From: an uncultured Elusimicrobia bacterium
Lineage (GTDB): Bacteria; Elusimicrobiota; Elusimicrobia; Elusimicrobiales; UBA9959
Direction: 5' to 3'
Length of the DNA stretch: 64,000 bases
Assembly: GCA_903879915.1 (NCBI GenBank)
Contig: CAIRNJ010000092.1
Coordinates: 1-64,000 of the forward strand
Shown: positions 52,111 through 60,327 of the stretch, in pieces
Layout of the letters: every line of letters starts with the position of its first letter
How positions within the stretch are numbered: position 1 is the stretch's first letter
Notes under the pieces: model-generated
What the model was told of the DNA's origin: nothing
What the model saw: only the letters and a program-made list of their open reading frames with translations
The model's database searches: none
Made by a program: the position numbers and the translations under genes

Positions 52111-53930
52111 GGGTATTCCCCCCCGCCGGCCTGGGCCAGGCCCTGGCGGGCCCGCGCGTAGCCGGGGTTTATTTTCAGCGCGGCCCGGAAATGCCCGACG
52201 GCCCCGGCGCGGTCGCCCGTGATCATCAGGGCTACGGCCAGGTTGCTGTGCGCTTCGGCATAGTCCGGCTTCAGCCGCAGCGCCGCCCGGTAATAGCCTA
52301 TGGCCGCGCCGGGCAGGTTTTTGCGTATAAAAGAATTGCCCAGGTTGAAATACGCGTTGGCGTAATCCGGCATCAGTTGCAGCGTCCGCCGGTAATGCTC
52401 TATCGCTTCGTCCAGCCGGCCCTGGAAGCAAAGGGCGTTGCCGTAATTGTAATGACTGAAAGCGTAGTCGGGCCGTATCCGCAAAGCCAGCCGGAAATGC
52501 CCGGCCGCCTCCTCAACTTTCCCCTGCTGGTCCAGCAGTATGGAGCCGAGGTTGCTGTGCGCTATGGTGGAGGAAGGATTGCCCGCCAGCGTATGGCGCC
52601 ACAAAGTTTCCGGGCTGAACCAGACGCCCGTCTGGCGCCTGGTCAGCAGCCCCAGCCCGGCGGCGGCGCACAGGGCCGCGGCCAGCAGTACCTTCGCGCC
52701 GGAGGCGCCGGCCGCGCGCAGGCCGGCGCTCAGCGCCCAGCCGGCGCCCAGCGCCCAGCCCAGGCAGGCGAGGTAGCTGTACCTGTCGGCCACGATGTAC
52801 GGCCCGAACGGCACCACCTGCAGCACCGGCAGCAGCGTGGCTATGTAGCAGACCCACACCGCGAGCAGCGCGGGCAGCCGCCGCCGCAGCAGGAAGAAAA
52901 CTACCGAGGCGGCGGCCACGGCCGCCGCGGTAATTATTATGGGCCAGTAAAGCGCGTCGGAATGATAGGCCCGCTCGTACAGCGGCAGCAGGTTAACGGG
53001 CGCCACGGTCTTCCACACGTAAAAGCCTGCGCCGTAAAGCGCCTGCAGAACACGGACGGGCAGGGAAGGCTGCTCCCCTATGTTCAGGAACAGGGTGGCG
53101 CCGGTGGTGATCTGCGCGGCCAGCCCCACCACGCCGGCGGCCAGGGAAAGGACCGCGAAAGGTATTTTCTCCAGCCAGACAGCCCGGTACTGCGGGGCCG
53201 GCCATTGCCCTGCCCCGGCCGGCAGCCGGCGCAGCGGGTAGACGTCCAGCACTATCAGCACGGCGGGCAGGCTGACGCCGATGCCCTTGGAAAGCAGCGA
53301 CACCAGGAACAGCGCCGCCGCCAGCGCCAGTCTTTTCGGCCTCGCGGCGGCGTCTTCGCCGGGAGAGCAGGCCTTCAGGTAATAGAGCACCGTCAGCAGG
53401 TAAAAAAAGCCGGACAGCACGTCGCGCCGCTCGGTAGCCCAGGCCACCGCTTCCACCCGCAGGGGATGAACGGCGAAGACCAGGGCGGAGAAAACCGCCC
53501 CGCAGAGCAGCAGACCTCTTTTCTCTTCCGGCCGGCCGGGAGCGGCAAGCCCGAGCAGGCGCAGGGAGACGAAATAAAAAACCGCCGCGTTGGCGCAATG
53601 CAGCAGCAGGCTGGTAAGGTGGTAGCCCTTCGGCGCCATGCCCCAGAGCTTATAGTCCAGGCCCAGCGTCAGCCAGCTCAGCGGCTGGTAATGCCCCATG
53701 TGAAAAGTGGTGAACATCCACTTCAGCTGCGCCCAGCCCAGGCCGCGGTAATCGTTATTGAGCAGCAGGTTGAAATCGTCGTCCCAGTTCACGAAGCCGT
53801 TGCGCAGCACGCCGGAGAAGACGGCGAAGGTCACGGCGGCTACGGCCGCCGCCGGCAGCCAGGCGGGCAGGGAGCTGCCGCCGGCCGGCGGCGTGTTTTT
53901 AGCAGAATATGTTCCCGGCGCGCGTCTCAT
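52107..53930 (-). CDS. TMTC-like membrane glycosyltransferase with TPRs
   Basis: A 607-residue protein with about ten TM segments in the first ~420 residues and four to five TPRs after that (FSHYNYGNALCFQGRLDEA, YANAYFNLGNSFIRK and others). The first loop has FVNWDDDFNLL and GHYQPLSWLT, and later HPLRVEAVAWATERRD, as in TMTC/DUF1736 proteins and its neighbour at 49357. First gene of the three-gene operon. A TATAAT on the reverse strand (53941-53946) ends 10 nt before the ATG; no SD is seen. Confidence 0.77.
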   Translation of the reverse strand: MRRAPGTYSAKNTPPAGGSSLPAWLPAAAVAAVTFAVFSGVLRNGFVNWDDDFNLLLNNDYRGLGWAQLKWMFTTFHMGHYQPLSWLTLGLDYKLWGMAPKGYHLTSLLLHCANAAVFYFVSLRLLGLAAPGRPEEKRGLLLCGAVFSALVFAVHPLRVEAVAWATERRDVLSGFFYLLTVLYYLKACSPGEDAAARPKRLALAAALFLVSLLSKGIGVSLPAVLIVLDVYPLRRLPAGAGQWPAPQYRAVWLEKIPFAVLSLAAGVVGLAAQITTGATLFLNIGEQPSLPVRVLQALYGAGFYVWKTVAPVNLLPLYERAYHSDALYWPIIITAAAVAAASVVFFLLRRRLPALLAVWVCYIATLLPVLQVVPFGPYIVADRYSYLACLGWALGAGWALSAGLRAAGASGAKVLLAAALCAAAGLGLLTRRQTGVWFSPETLWRHTLAGNPSSTIAHSNLGSILLDQQGKVEEAAGHFRLALRIRPDYAFSHYNYGNALCFQGRLDEAIEHYRRTLQLMPDYANAYFNLGNSFIRKNLPGAAIGYYRAALRLKPDYAEAHSNLAVALMITGDRAGAVGHFRAALKINPGYARARQGLAQAGGGEYP

Positions 53931-53940
53931 TATTAACCAA

Positions 53941-53978
53941 ATTATATAATAGTCTTAAGTCTTGTTTTACGCTATAAT
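53941..53978. promoter_or_regulatory. Divergent -10 pair
   Basis: TATAAT on the reverse strand (53941-53946) lies 10 nt before the TMTC-like ATG at 53930, and TATAAT on the forward strand (53973-53978) lies 10 nt before the hrpB ATG at 53989. Predicted leaders are only about 3-5 nt and neither gene has an SD. No good -35 on either side. Confidence 0.5.
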
Positions 53979-53988
53979 TCCGTTAGAA

Positions 53989-56496
53989 ATGGACCAACTG
54001 CCCATACTGCAAAGCGCCGGGGAAATATTGCGCGCCGCGGCGCGCGGCCGCCGCCTTATAATCTCCTCCCCCCCCGGCTCGGGCAAATCCACCAAAGTGC
54101 CGCAGCTGCTGCTCGACAGCGGCCTGAAAGGCCGCATAGCTGTGCTGGAGCCGCGCCGCCTGGCGGCCAGGATGCTGGCCGTCCGCGTGGCCGGAGAACG
54201 GGGCGGCCTGCCCGGCGCGGAAGTGGGCTACCGCGTGCGCTTCGAGGACAAGACCGGCCCCAGAACCCGGATCATCTTCGAGACCGAAGGCATACTGCTG
54301 CGCGAGCTGGTGTCTGACCCCCGGCTGAAAAAATATTCGGCTATCATCCTGGACGAATTCCACGAGCGGCATATTTACGGCGACCTTACGCTGGCGGCCT
54401 GCCTGGCGCTGCAGCGGGGGCCGCGCCCGGACCTGCTGGTGGTAGTGATGTCGGCCACGCTCGACGAAAAAGCTTTGGCGGCTTACCTGGCGCCGTGCGA
54501 GACGGTGAAAGCCGAGGGCCGGGCCTGGCCGGTGCGCGTGACCTACTGCGGGCCCGACACGGCCAAGCTCCCGCCCTGGGAAGCCGCGGCACGCACCTGC
54601 GCCGCCCTGCTGCCGGCCGCTGCCGGCGGCGCGCACAGCGGCGCGAACACGGGCCACGCGCTGGTCTTCATGCCCGGCGCCTACGAGATACAGCGCACCT
54701 GCTCGGAGCTGGCGAAGAACCCCGCGTTCTCGGCTTTCGACCTGCGGCCGCTGCACGGCGACCTCCCCCCGCGCGAGCAGGACGCGGCGCTGGCGCCGGC
54801 GGCCCGCAGGAAGATCATAGTCGCCACCAACATAGCCGAGACCTCGCTGACCATAGACGGCGTGACCGCCGTGATAGACAGCGGCCTGGCGCGCATCGCG
54901 CGCTTCGACGGGGCGCGCGGCATCAACACCCTTTTCACCGAGCAGATAGCCCGCCCTTCCGCCGAGCAGCGCGCGGGCCGCGCCGGCCGCACCCTGCCCG
55001 GCGTCTGCGCGCGCCTGTGGACGGAGCGGGAGAACCAGGGGCGCCCGGCGGCGCTGGAGCCCGAGATCCTGCGGCTGGACGTGAGCGAAGCGCTGCTGAC
55101 GCTGAAGGCCTGCGGCTACGCCGGCTTCGGCGCGCTGCGCTGGCTGGACCCGCCGGCCCCTGAAGAGGACGCCCGCGCCGAGAACCTGCTGCGGGAGCTC
55201 GGGGCGACGGACGCCGCCGGGGAACTTACGCCCGAAGGCCGCGCCATGGCGCGCCTGCCGCTGCACCCGCGCTATTCGCGGATGCTGGTGGAAGCCGCCG
55301 GCCTCGATTGCGTTTATGAATGCGCGCTGGCGGCCGCCGCCGCGCAGGGCCGCGGCCTGTGGGACGAAAGCGCCGGCGCCGGGGGGCGCTACGGCGCCGA
55401 CCTGCGCTCGGACCTGGCGGCGGTGGTAAAAGCCCTTGAATTCTGCGCCGCCGACGATTTCAGCCCCGGCGCCTGCGCGCGCGCCGGCGTAAGGCCGGCC
55501 GCCGCCAGGGAAGCCTGGCGCACCGCGCGGCGGCTGGCGGGCTCCGCCGCCCCGGGCGGAGACGGCGCGCTGCGGCGGGCGGCGCGCTGCTTCCTGCGCG
55601 CCTTCCCGGACCGGGTGGCAGCCCTCGTGTCGGCGCAGAGCGGCCGCTACCAGCTGCCGGGCGCGCGGCGGGCCAGGTTGAAAGCCGGCAGCGCCGCCGC
55701 CGGCGCCGCCCTGATCTGCGCCGGCGAGGCGCTGGAAAGCCGCCAGCGCGGCGGAGCGGATATAACCCTTTCTTTCGCCGCCGAGCTCAAAGAGGAATGG
55801 CTGAAAGAATCCTTCCCCGGCGACATTACTACCGTAACCCGGCCCGGGCTCGACAAGGATATGCTGACCCCGGTGACGGAAACGCTGACGCTTTACCGGG
55901 ACGTGGTAATACGCACAGAGACAGCGGCGGCCGCGCGCACTAAAGTTTCCTCCGACCTGATAGCCGAGGAGTTCACCAGCGGCCGGCACAAGCTCCAGCA
56001 CTGGGACGAAGAAGTGGAGGCGTGGCTGGCGCGCGTGGCTTTCCTGGCCGCGGCCTGCCCCGACCTGGGCATTGAGGCCCTGGGCCCCGAAGACCTGAAC
56101 CTGGTGATAGCGGAGATCTGCTCCGGCGCGCGCAGCGTGGCCGAGGCCCGGCAGCGTCCCGTGCTGCCGGCGCTGCAGAACTGGTTCGGCTGGGACAAGA
56201 ACCGCCTGATAGAGCAGTACGCGCCTTCGAAACTGGAAATGCCGGGCGGGCGGCGGGCGAAGATCCGCTACCCGCGCGGCGGCGAGCCCTACCTGGAAGC
56301 CAAGATACAGGACCTGTTCCCGCTGACGGAGACGCCGCGCGTGGCCGCCGGGCGCGTGCCGCTGGTAATACACATACTGGCCCCGTCCATGCGGCCGGTG
56401 CAGGTTACGAAAGACCTTAAAAGTTTCTGGAAAGAAAGCTACCCCAAATTAAAGCCGGCGCTGGCCCGCCGCTACCCGCGGCATAAGTGGCTGTAA
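53989..56496 (+). CDS. hrpB: ATP-dependent helicase HrpB
   Basis: An 835-residue DEAH-box helicase. Motif I is PPGSGKSTKVP, motif II is DEFHER (a Phe variant of DEAH), motif III is SAT, motif V region TNIAETSLTIDG and motif VI QRAGRAGR. An HA2-like and the HrpB C-terminal domain follow (ending near YPRHKW). Length fits the family (~820). The ATG at 53989 matches the family N-terminus; a TTG further upstream is unlikely. Cellular role of HrpB is poorly defined; in some bacteria it processes mRNA. Confidence 0.93.
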   Translation: MDQLPILQSAGEILRAAARGRRLIISSPPGSGKSTKVPQLLLDSGLKGRIAVLEPRRLAARMLAVRVAGERGGLPGAEVGYRVRFEDKTGPRTRIIFETEGILLRELVSDPRLKKYSAIILDEFHERHIYGDLTLAACLALQRGPRPDLLVVVMSATLDEKALAAYLAPCETVKAEGRAWPVRVTYCGPDTAKLPPWEAAARTCAALLPAAAGGAHSGANTGHALVFMPGAYEIQRTCSELAKNPAFSAFDLRPLHGDLPPREQDAALAPAARRKIIVATNIAETSLTIDGVTAVIDSGLARIARFDGARGINTLFTEQIARPSAEQRAGRAGRTLPGVCARLWTERENQGRPAALEPEILRLDVSEALLTLKACGYAGFGALRWLDPPAPEEDARAENLLRELGATDAAGELTPEGRAMARLPLHPRYSRMLVEAAGLDCVYECALAAAAAQGRGLWDESAGAGGRYGADLRSDLAAVVKALEFCAADDFSPGACARAGVRPAAAREAWRTARRLAGSAAPGGDGALRRAARCFLRAFPDRVAALVSAQSGRYQLPGARRARLKAGSAAAGAALICAGEALESRQRGGADITLSFAAELKEEWLKESFPGDITTVTRPGLDKDMLTPVTETLTLYRDVVIRTETAAAARTKVSSDLIAEEFTSGRHKLQHWDEEVEAWLARVAFLAAACPDLGIEALGPEDLNLVIAEICSGARSVAEARQRPVLPALQNWFGWDKNRLIEQYAPSKLEMPGGRRAKIRYPRGGEPYLEAKIQDLFPLTETPRVAAGRVPLVIHILAPSMRPVQVTKDLKSFWKESYPKLKPALARRYPRHKWL

Positions 56497-56508
56497 CGGA
56501 ACGGAAAG

Positions 56509-57036
56509 TCAGCGCAGGATAAGCCGCGCGAACAGGCACAGCTGCGCCAGGCCCGCCAGCACGCAGGCGGCGCCGAACAGGCGGCGCTTGCGCGTTGCCA
56601 CGCGCGCCCCTATAACTATCTGCGCCACTATATCCTCGTAGTACGGCGTGGCCGTCACGCCCCCGCCCAGGTACCGGTCCAGGAAGTTCACCAGCTCCGC
56701 CTGTGAATACCGGGCGATATCGTAGTCGTTGACCAGCGAGCCGCCGGAATACTGCTTGTTCTCGCGCGGCTCGAGCAGCGGGATGCGCCGTAAAGTTTCT
56801 ATGAAAGGCGAGGCGCCCAGCAGGCCCGCCGGCACGGCCGCGCACAGCGCGAGCAGCGCTATATACGTCAGCAGCCCCTCCGGCGCGGTTATCTTGATAA
56901 CGGCCATCTGCCCCGCCGCGAAAAAAGTCGCCGCGCCCAGCTGCCAGTCCAGCCGCCTGAGAGAATTCTGTATGTTCCCGTGTATCAGCCGGAGCCGCCG
57001 CTCGGGATCGGGGGTAAGATGTGAAGATACGCTCAT
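56509..57036 (-). CDS. Membrane protein resembling DUF5706/PycTM
   Basis: A 175-residue protein. An N-terminal helix (LRLIHGNIQNSLRRLDWQLG) leads into two TM segments (~33-50, ~57-75), then a soluble stretch and a last TM (~148-172) preceded by VIGARVATRKRRLFGA. This order matches the DUF5706 domain found in Pycsar TM effectors and related proteins. No cyclase or other defence gene is adjacent, so the likeness is structural only. GGAGG lies 6 nt before the ATG. It follows a lipoprotein gene by 13 nt. Confidence 0.55.
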   Translation of the reverse strand: MSVSSHLTPDPERRLRLIHGNIQNSLRRLDWQLGAATFFAAGQMAVIKITAPEGLLTYIALLALCAAVPAGLLGASPFIETLRRIPLLEPRENKQYSGGSLVNDYDIARYSQAELVNFLDRYLGGGVTATPYYEDIVAQIVIGARVATRKRRLFGAACVLAGLAQLCLFARLILR

Positions 57037-57049
57037 TGCAGCCTCCGGC

Positions 57050-57658
57050 TTATTTCTTACTGCCGCATTCCGCCACTTCCACGGCGTAAAGCAGCCCGCC
57101 TTTTATGTCCTTATAGGTAGTGGAGACATTGGTCCACTTGAACTCTTCGCTGTCCGCCACGGTCATAGTGGCGTGCATGCCCAGAACTTTTGTCTTGTAG
57201 GTCCTGACGCGGCAGAGGCAGCTCCCCCCGCCGACCGGCAGGGCCAGCTTTTCTTCCTTCACCAGGCGCGGCATGTGCTGCGCGATGAGGTAAGTGCCTT
57301 CGTAAAGCCTGAAAAGGTCGAGGTTGTCGCGGTTGGGCAGTTCGGTCTCCCTGCCGTTCTCCAGCAGCACCAGGCGGTCGACGATATTGTTGGCGCGGTT
57401 GTAGGCGGTATCGGTCACGAACTGCTTCCAGACGCGGGCTTCTTTTCCGCTTTGCCATTCCACCAGCAGCTCCAGCTTGTTGCCGCCGGTCTTGGCCAGC
57501 ACGCGCTCGGTAAGCGTTATCGGCACGGGACGGTAGATGCCGTAGTATTTATACACCACGTAGTCGCCGGCTTCATATTTTGAAATTTCAGGCGCGGCTT
57601 TGCAGCCCCACAGCAGCAGCAGGCAGACCGCGGCGAGCCCCGGTTTTTTCATAAGCAT
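57050..57658 (-). CDS. Unknown lipoprotein
   Basis: A 202-residue lipoprotein with lipobox LLWGC (Cys19). The mature part is beta-rich with two Cys (SCLCRV, close together) and a third near the C-terminus (AECGSKK). I recognise no family. The start could also be the second ATG (57652). No SD is seen, but TATAAA lies immediately upstream, consistent with a very short leader. It lies 13 nt upstream of the DUF5706-like gene and is probably co-transcribed. Confidence 0.7.
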   Translation of the reverse strand: MLMKKPGLAAVCLLLLWGCKAAPEISKYEAGDYVVYKYYGIYRPVPITLTERVLAKTGGNKLELLVEWQSGKEARVWKQFVTDTAYNRANNIVDRLVLLENGRETELPNRDNLDLFRLYEGTYLIAQHMPRLVKEEKLALPVGGGSCLCRVRTYKTKVLGMHATMTVADSEEFKWTNVSTTYKDIKGGLLYAVEVAECGSKK

Positions 57659-57694
57659 TATTTTATAATTTTAGCGCCGGCAAGGGAGCCGGCG

Positions 57695-58369
57695 TTACTT
57701 GCGGTAACCGGGCAAACCCGCCGCCGCGGAAGAATGCGCTATTTTCACGGCCTTTTTAACGCAGCCGCCGAAATCGCTTTCAAGTATCTTGCGGGTGAAC
57801 TTATCCCGGAAAAAATCCGCCCATTTAAATTCGGCGAAAGGCTTATCCGTCTTGGCATAGCCGCCGGCCTTGCGCACGGCGCCCGCCAGACTCCGGTACG
57901 GGTCGTCCTTCAGGGCGCCCACCGAGGCCGGGAGCTCGGAATACGGCAGGGGGCCGAGGCCGTTCTCGTCATAGGTGTAAACCCATTTGTTGTCTTCCAT
58001 CTTAACCCAGAAATCCGCAGCCTCCAGGCCGGAATAATCAGCGGCTTCCGTACAGTAGGTCATTGCTGCGCCTGCCGTCAGCAGCGCCAGGGCCAGGTGG
58101 TGATGGTCGATGATATAAAGCGTTCCACCGGGTCCTTTAACTGTCGGCTCCGGATTCTTTTTTTCATACTTCTCAAGCTCTTTGCCGGTCAGTTTCCGCA
58201 GCTCTTCCGTTTTTTTCCGGACCTCATCCATCCCCACCGCCAGCTGGGTGGGATGAAGCCCGGCTGGCGAGCATTTGAAGATCTGGTCCTGGCCGCCCGC
58301 GGCAGGGGAGCAGAACAGGACCGGAAAAACAAGGATGAGGGAATAGCCGCCGAATTTAACTTTTGGCAT
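57695..58369 (-). CDS. Exported ParB-like (PF08857-type) protein
   Basis: A 224-residue protein with a signal peptide (1-~26). HPTQLAVGMDEV and LYIIDHHHLALAL match the putative ParB-like nuclease family PF08857, where the P-T-Q and D-H-H-H motifs are conserved. A chromosome-partition role is unlikely for an exported protein, so the name reflects fold likeness only. GGAGG lies before the ATG. Cys residues at ~34, ~107 and near the C-terminus may form disulfides. Function unknown. Confidence 0.7.
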   Translation of the reverse strand: MPKVKFGGYSLILVFPVLFCSPAAGGQDQIFKCSPAGLHPTQLAVGMDEVRKKTEELRKLTGKELEKYEKKNPEPTVKGPGGTLYIIDHHHLALALLTAGAAMTYCTEAADYSGLEAADFWVKMEDNKWVYTYDENGLGPLPYSELPASVGALKDDPYRSLAGAVRKAGGYAKTDKPFAEFKWADFFRDKFTRKILESDFGGCVKKAVKIAHSSAAAGLPGYRK

Positions 58370-58481
58370 TATTGACCTCCGCGAAAATGGCGCTTATCTA
58401 TCTCAGCGCCAATATTCTCCCATATTCAAAGGCCGGAAGTCCTGGTGCGCCGCGGTATTGGCGGCTGCAAAGGCAACTATC

Positions 58482-59570
58482 TCAGTATTTCAGCGCCAGG
58501 CCCAGCAGCCAGCCTGTGCGGCTGTTCCTGACCTTCTCCAGCTTTATGCCGGACTGCGTGCCGTCGGAGAAGAAAGTGCGGTCGACGCCGTCGTTGGCGG
58601 CATAGAACGTACCCCTGTACCCGGCGTTAAGCAGCAGGGAGGCCGTCAGTTTCCATTCCAGGGAAGCTGAAAATTCCATGATCGTGCCTTTCGCCGTATG
58701 GCGGAAGCTCGGGTTGAAAAATTCGGAACGCAGGTTCCAGTAGCCCTCTCCGATATATTCCATGTTCGGGCTGTAGGCGAGCTTACCTTCCATGGTCAGC
58801 GCGTCGGTGAACTTCGTCTGTTCGCGGAAGCCGAAACGCACCCCCTGCCAATGCAGCTTATAAGTGGAATGCAGGCCCGAAAACGGGCCCAGCGGCTGCG
58901 TGCCGCCGCCGAAGACATCCACCGACTGGAGCTGGTTGCCTTCCGAGATCCTGATACTGTCCCCGTACCAGCTGTAGCCCGCGTAAAGATCTATGTTGTG
59001 CTCGTAGTCAGAATCCCGCATGAACCGCTGGCGGCTGCTGTTGTAGACGCGCAGATAGGCGTTGAAGGAATAAAGCTCGGTGCTGCCGGCCAGCCTGGAA
59101 CGCGACAGGGAAAAATCCCTGTGAATAGGATCGACCCAGACCGGCCCGGTGTAGAAATAGAGGATATGCCAGGGCGCGTGCAGCCAGTCATGGTCATAGG
59201 CGGTCCCCCCGGAGAAACTGCTGCTGCCGTATTCGGCCTCTACGGAGAAGCCCCTGAACAGCCGCGCTTCCGCCGAAAGCACCTCGATGGCGCTGTCCAG
59301 TCCCTGGAAATCCAGCGTAGACCCCGCCTGCACATCGGGGTCGGGCGGAACCCACGATTCGGGCGGCAGATAAAAGGAGGTCCGGAAATAATCGGAGCCG
59401 GTGGTCTGCCAGTGCGTTACCTTGAACTTAAAGATGCTGAAAGGCTGCGGCAGCGGCGGCGGCTCGTAATAATACGCCCGGGCGGGCGCGCACAAGGCCG
59501 CGCACAGCGCCGCGCACGCCGCGAGACGCGGCAATAAAGCGGCAAAATATCTTCCCGGCGGAAAGCTCAT
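58482..59570 (-). CDS. Outer-membrane beta-barrel, omptin-like
   Basis: A 362-residue protein with a signal peptide (ending near PARA) and alternating strands through to a final Tyr, as in outer-membrane barrels. DHDW (residues ~126-129) resembles the DQDW that carries the catalytic Asp pair of OmpT-type proteases. The later strands (DLYAGYSWYGDS, YKLHWQGVRFGF) also resemble the omptin barrel. The Asp-His pair of omptins is not evident at the matching place. So an omptin relative, perhaps not a protease. I prefer the ATG at 59570 over a TTG at 59579. Confidence 0.5.
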   Translation of the reverse strand: MSFPPGRYFAALLPRLAACAALCAALCAPARAYYYEPPPLPQPFSIFKFKVTHWQTTGSDYFRTSFYLPPESWVPPDPDVQAGSTLDFQGLDSAIEVLSAEARLFRGFSVEAEYGSSSFSGGTAYDHDWLHAPWHILYFYTGPVWVDPIHRDFSLSRSRLAGSTELYSFNAYLRVYNSSRQRFMRDSDYEHNIDLYAGYSWYGDSIRISEGNQLQSVDVFGGGTQPLGPFSGLHSTYKLHWQGVRFGFREQTKFTDALTMEGKLAYSPNMEYIGEGYWNLRSEFFNPSFRHTAKGTIMEFSASLEWKLTASLLLNAGYRGTFYAANDGVDRTFFSDGTQSGIKLEKVRNSRTGWLLGLALKY

Positions 59571-59706
59571 AGCGTTCAAGCCCGCGGACCGCGGCCCGGC
59601 CTCGCCCGGGACCTATGAGATTGTATGTTTTTTTAAGTGACAAAAAGATGTCGTACTTATGCCGGCCGCGCCGGCGGCGGCCGGGCCGCTTAATTAAGGC
59701 GGGCGG

Positions 59707-60060
59707 TCATTTAACGCCCAGCACGTCAGCCACGGCCTTTTCCAGGACGTCGGCGGGCAGGGCGCCGCGCACTACCTGCGGCTGGCCCGCCGCCGGGATC
59801 AGAAGCAGCGTGGGAATGCTCTGGATGCCGAACATGGCGGCCAGCTGCTGCTCCGCTTCGGTGTCCACCTTGTACACGTCCAGCCGCCCGGCGTATTTCT
59901 CCGACAGCCCTGCCAGCACGGGCGCCAGCATCTTGCACGGCCCGCACCAGTCGGCGTAAAAATCCACTATGCAGGGCTTCGTCCCGGCGAACTTCCAGTC
60001 CTTGCCGGCCTCGAAATCGAAGACCTTGGTTTTAAAGGACTCCAGTGTAAGATTTTCCAT
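59707..60060 (-). CDS. trxA: Thioredoxin
   Basis: A 117-residue thioredoxin with the redox site WCGPCK (Cys39, Cys42) and the cis-Pro region IQSIPTLLL. There is no signal peptide, so it acts in the cytoplasm. AAGGAGA lies 5-6 nt before the ATG. Gene stands alone and is divergent from the P-type ATPase gene. Confidence 0.95.
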   Translation of the reverse strand: MENLTLESFKTKVFDFEAGKDWKFAGTKPCIVDFYADWCGPCKMLAPVLAGLSEKYAGRLDVYKVDTEAEQQLAAMFGIQSIPTLLLIPAAGQPQVVRGALPADVLEKAVADVLGVK

Positions 60061-60173
60061 GACGTCTCCTTGTCTTATCCCGTGCGGCGCGGCCGCCCGC
60101 TCATCCGCCTTTGATATTTAGATGCGGCAGCGGCCAAAAGGATTCATCTTATCCGGCGCCGCCCGGCATGCTA

Positions 60174-60202
60174 TTGACACTTCCGGTGATTTTTGGAAAG
60201 AT
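60174..60202 (+). promoter_or_regulatory. Promoter of P-type ATPase leader
   Basis: A perfect TTGACA (60174-60179), then 17 bases, then AAAGAT (60197-60202), a weak -10 that keeps the second A and the last T. Predicted start of transcription near 60209, giving a leader of about 119 nt. Confidence 0.5.
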
Positions 60203-60221
60203 ATCCGCACTAGATCAGGCG

Positions 60222-60302
60222 GTCCCCCGCACGGGGGACGCGGCCGGGCCCAGCGCAGCGGTTCTCAGACCGCGGGACTATATTCTCCCGCGGTTTTTAT
60301 TT
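60222..60302 (+). promoter_or_regulatory. Attenuator-like leader of P-type ATPase
   Basis: Hairpin 1 is GTCCCCC/GGGGGAC (60222-60239). Hairpin 2 is GCGGT (60258-60262) with ACCGC (60269-60273). The terminator hairpin is CCGCGGGA (60270-60277) with TCCCGCGG (60286-60293), followed by TTTTTATTT. Hairpin 2 and the terminator share bases 60270-60273, so they exclude each other. The ATPase ATG is 26 nt past the T run. This is the layout of a transcription attenuator or riboswitch, perhaps sensing an ion. I do not recognise a known class. Confidence 0.6.
60270..60302 (+). terminator. Intrinsic terminator in ATPase leader
   Basis: An 8-bp perfect stem with an 8-nt loop and a TTTTTATTT tail. No gene ends upstream on this strand (thioredoxin is on the other), so the terminator acts on the ATPase leader itself. 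Confidence 0.75.
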
Positions 60303-60327
60303 GGGAACGAGAATAAGGAAACTATCG

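Noticed and set aside
52111-52431. N-terminal extension of the deacetylase-like gene
   Set aside because: Lies in another frame of the TPR gene; the signal peptide begins at the GTG at 52110.
60209-60300. Known Mn2+, Mg2+, NiCo or fluoride riboswitch in the ATPase leader
   Set aside because: None of the consensus cores I know could be aligned by eye; a covariance search could still overturn this.
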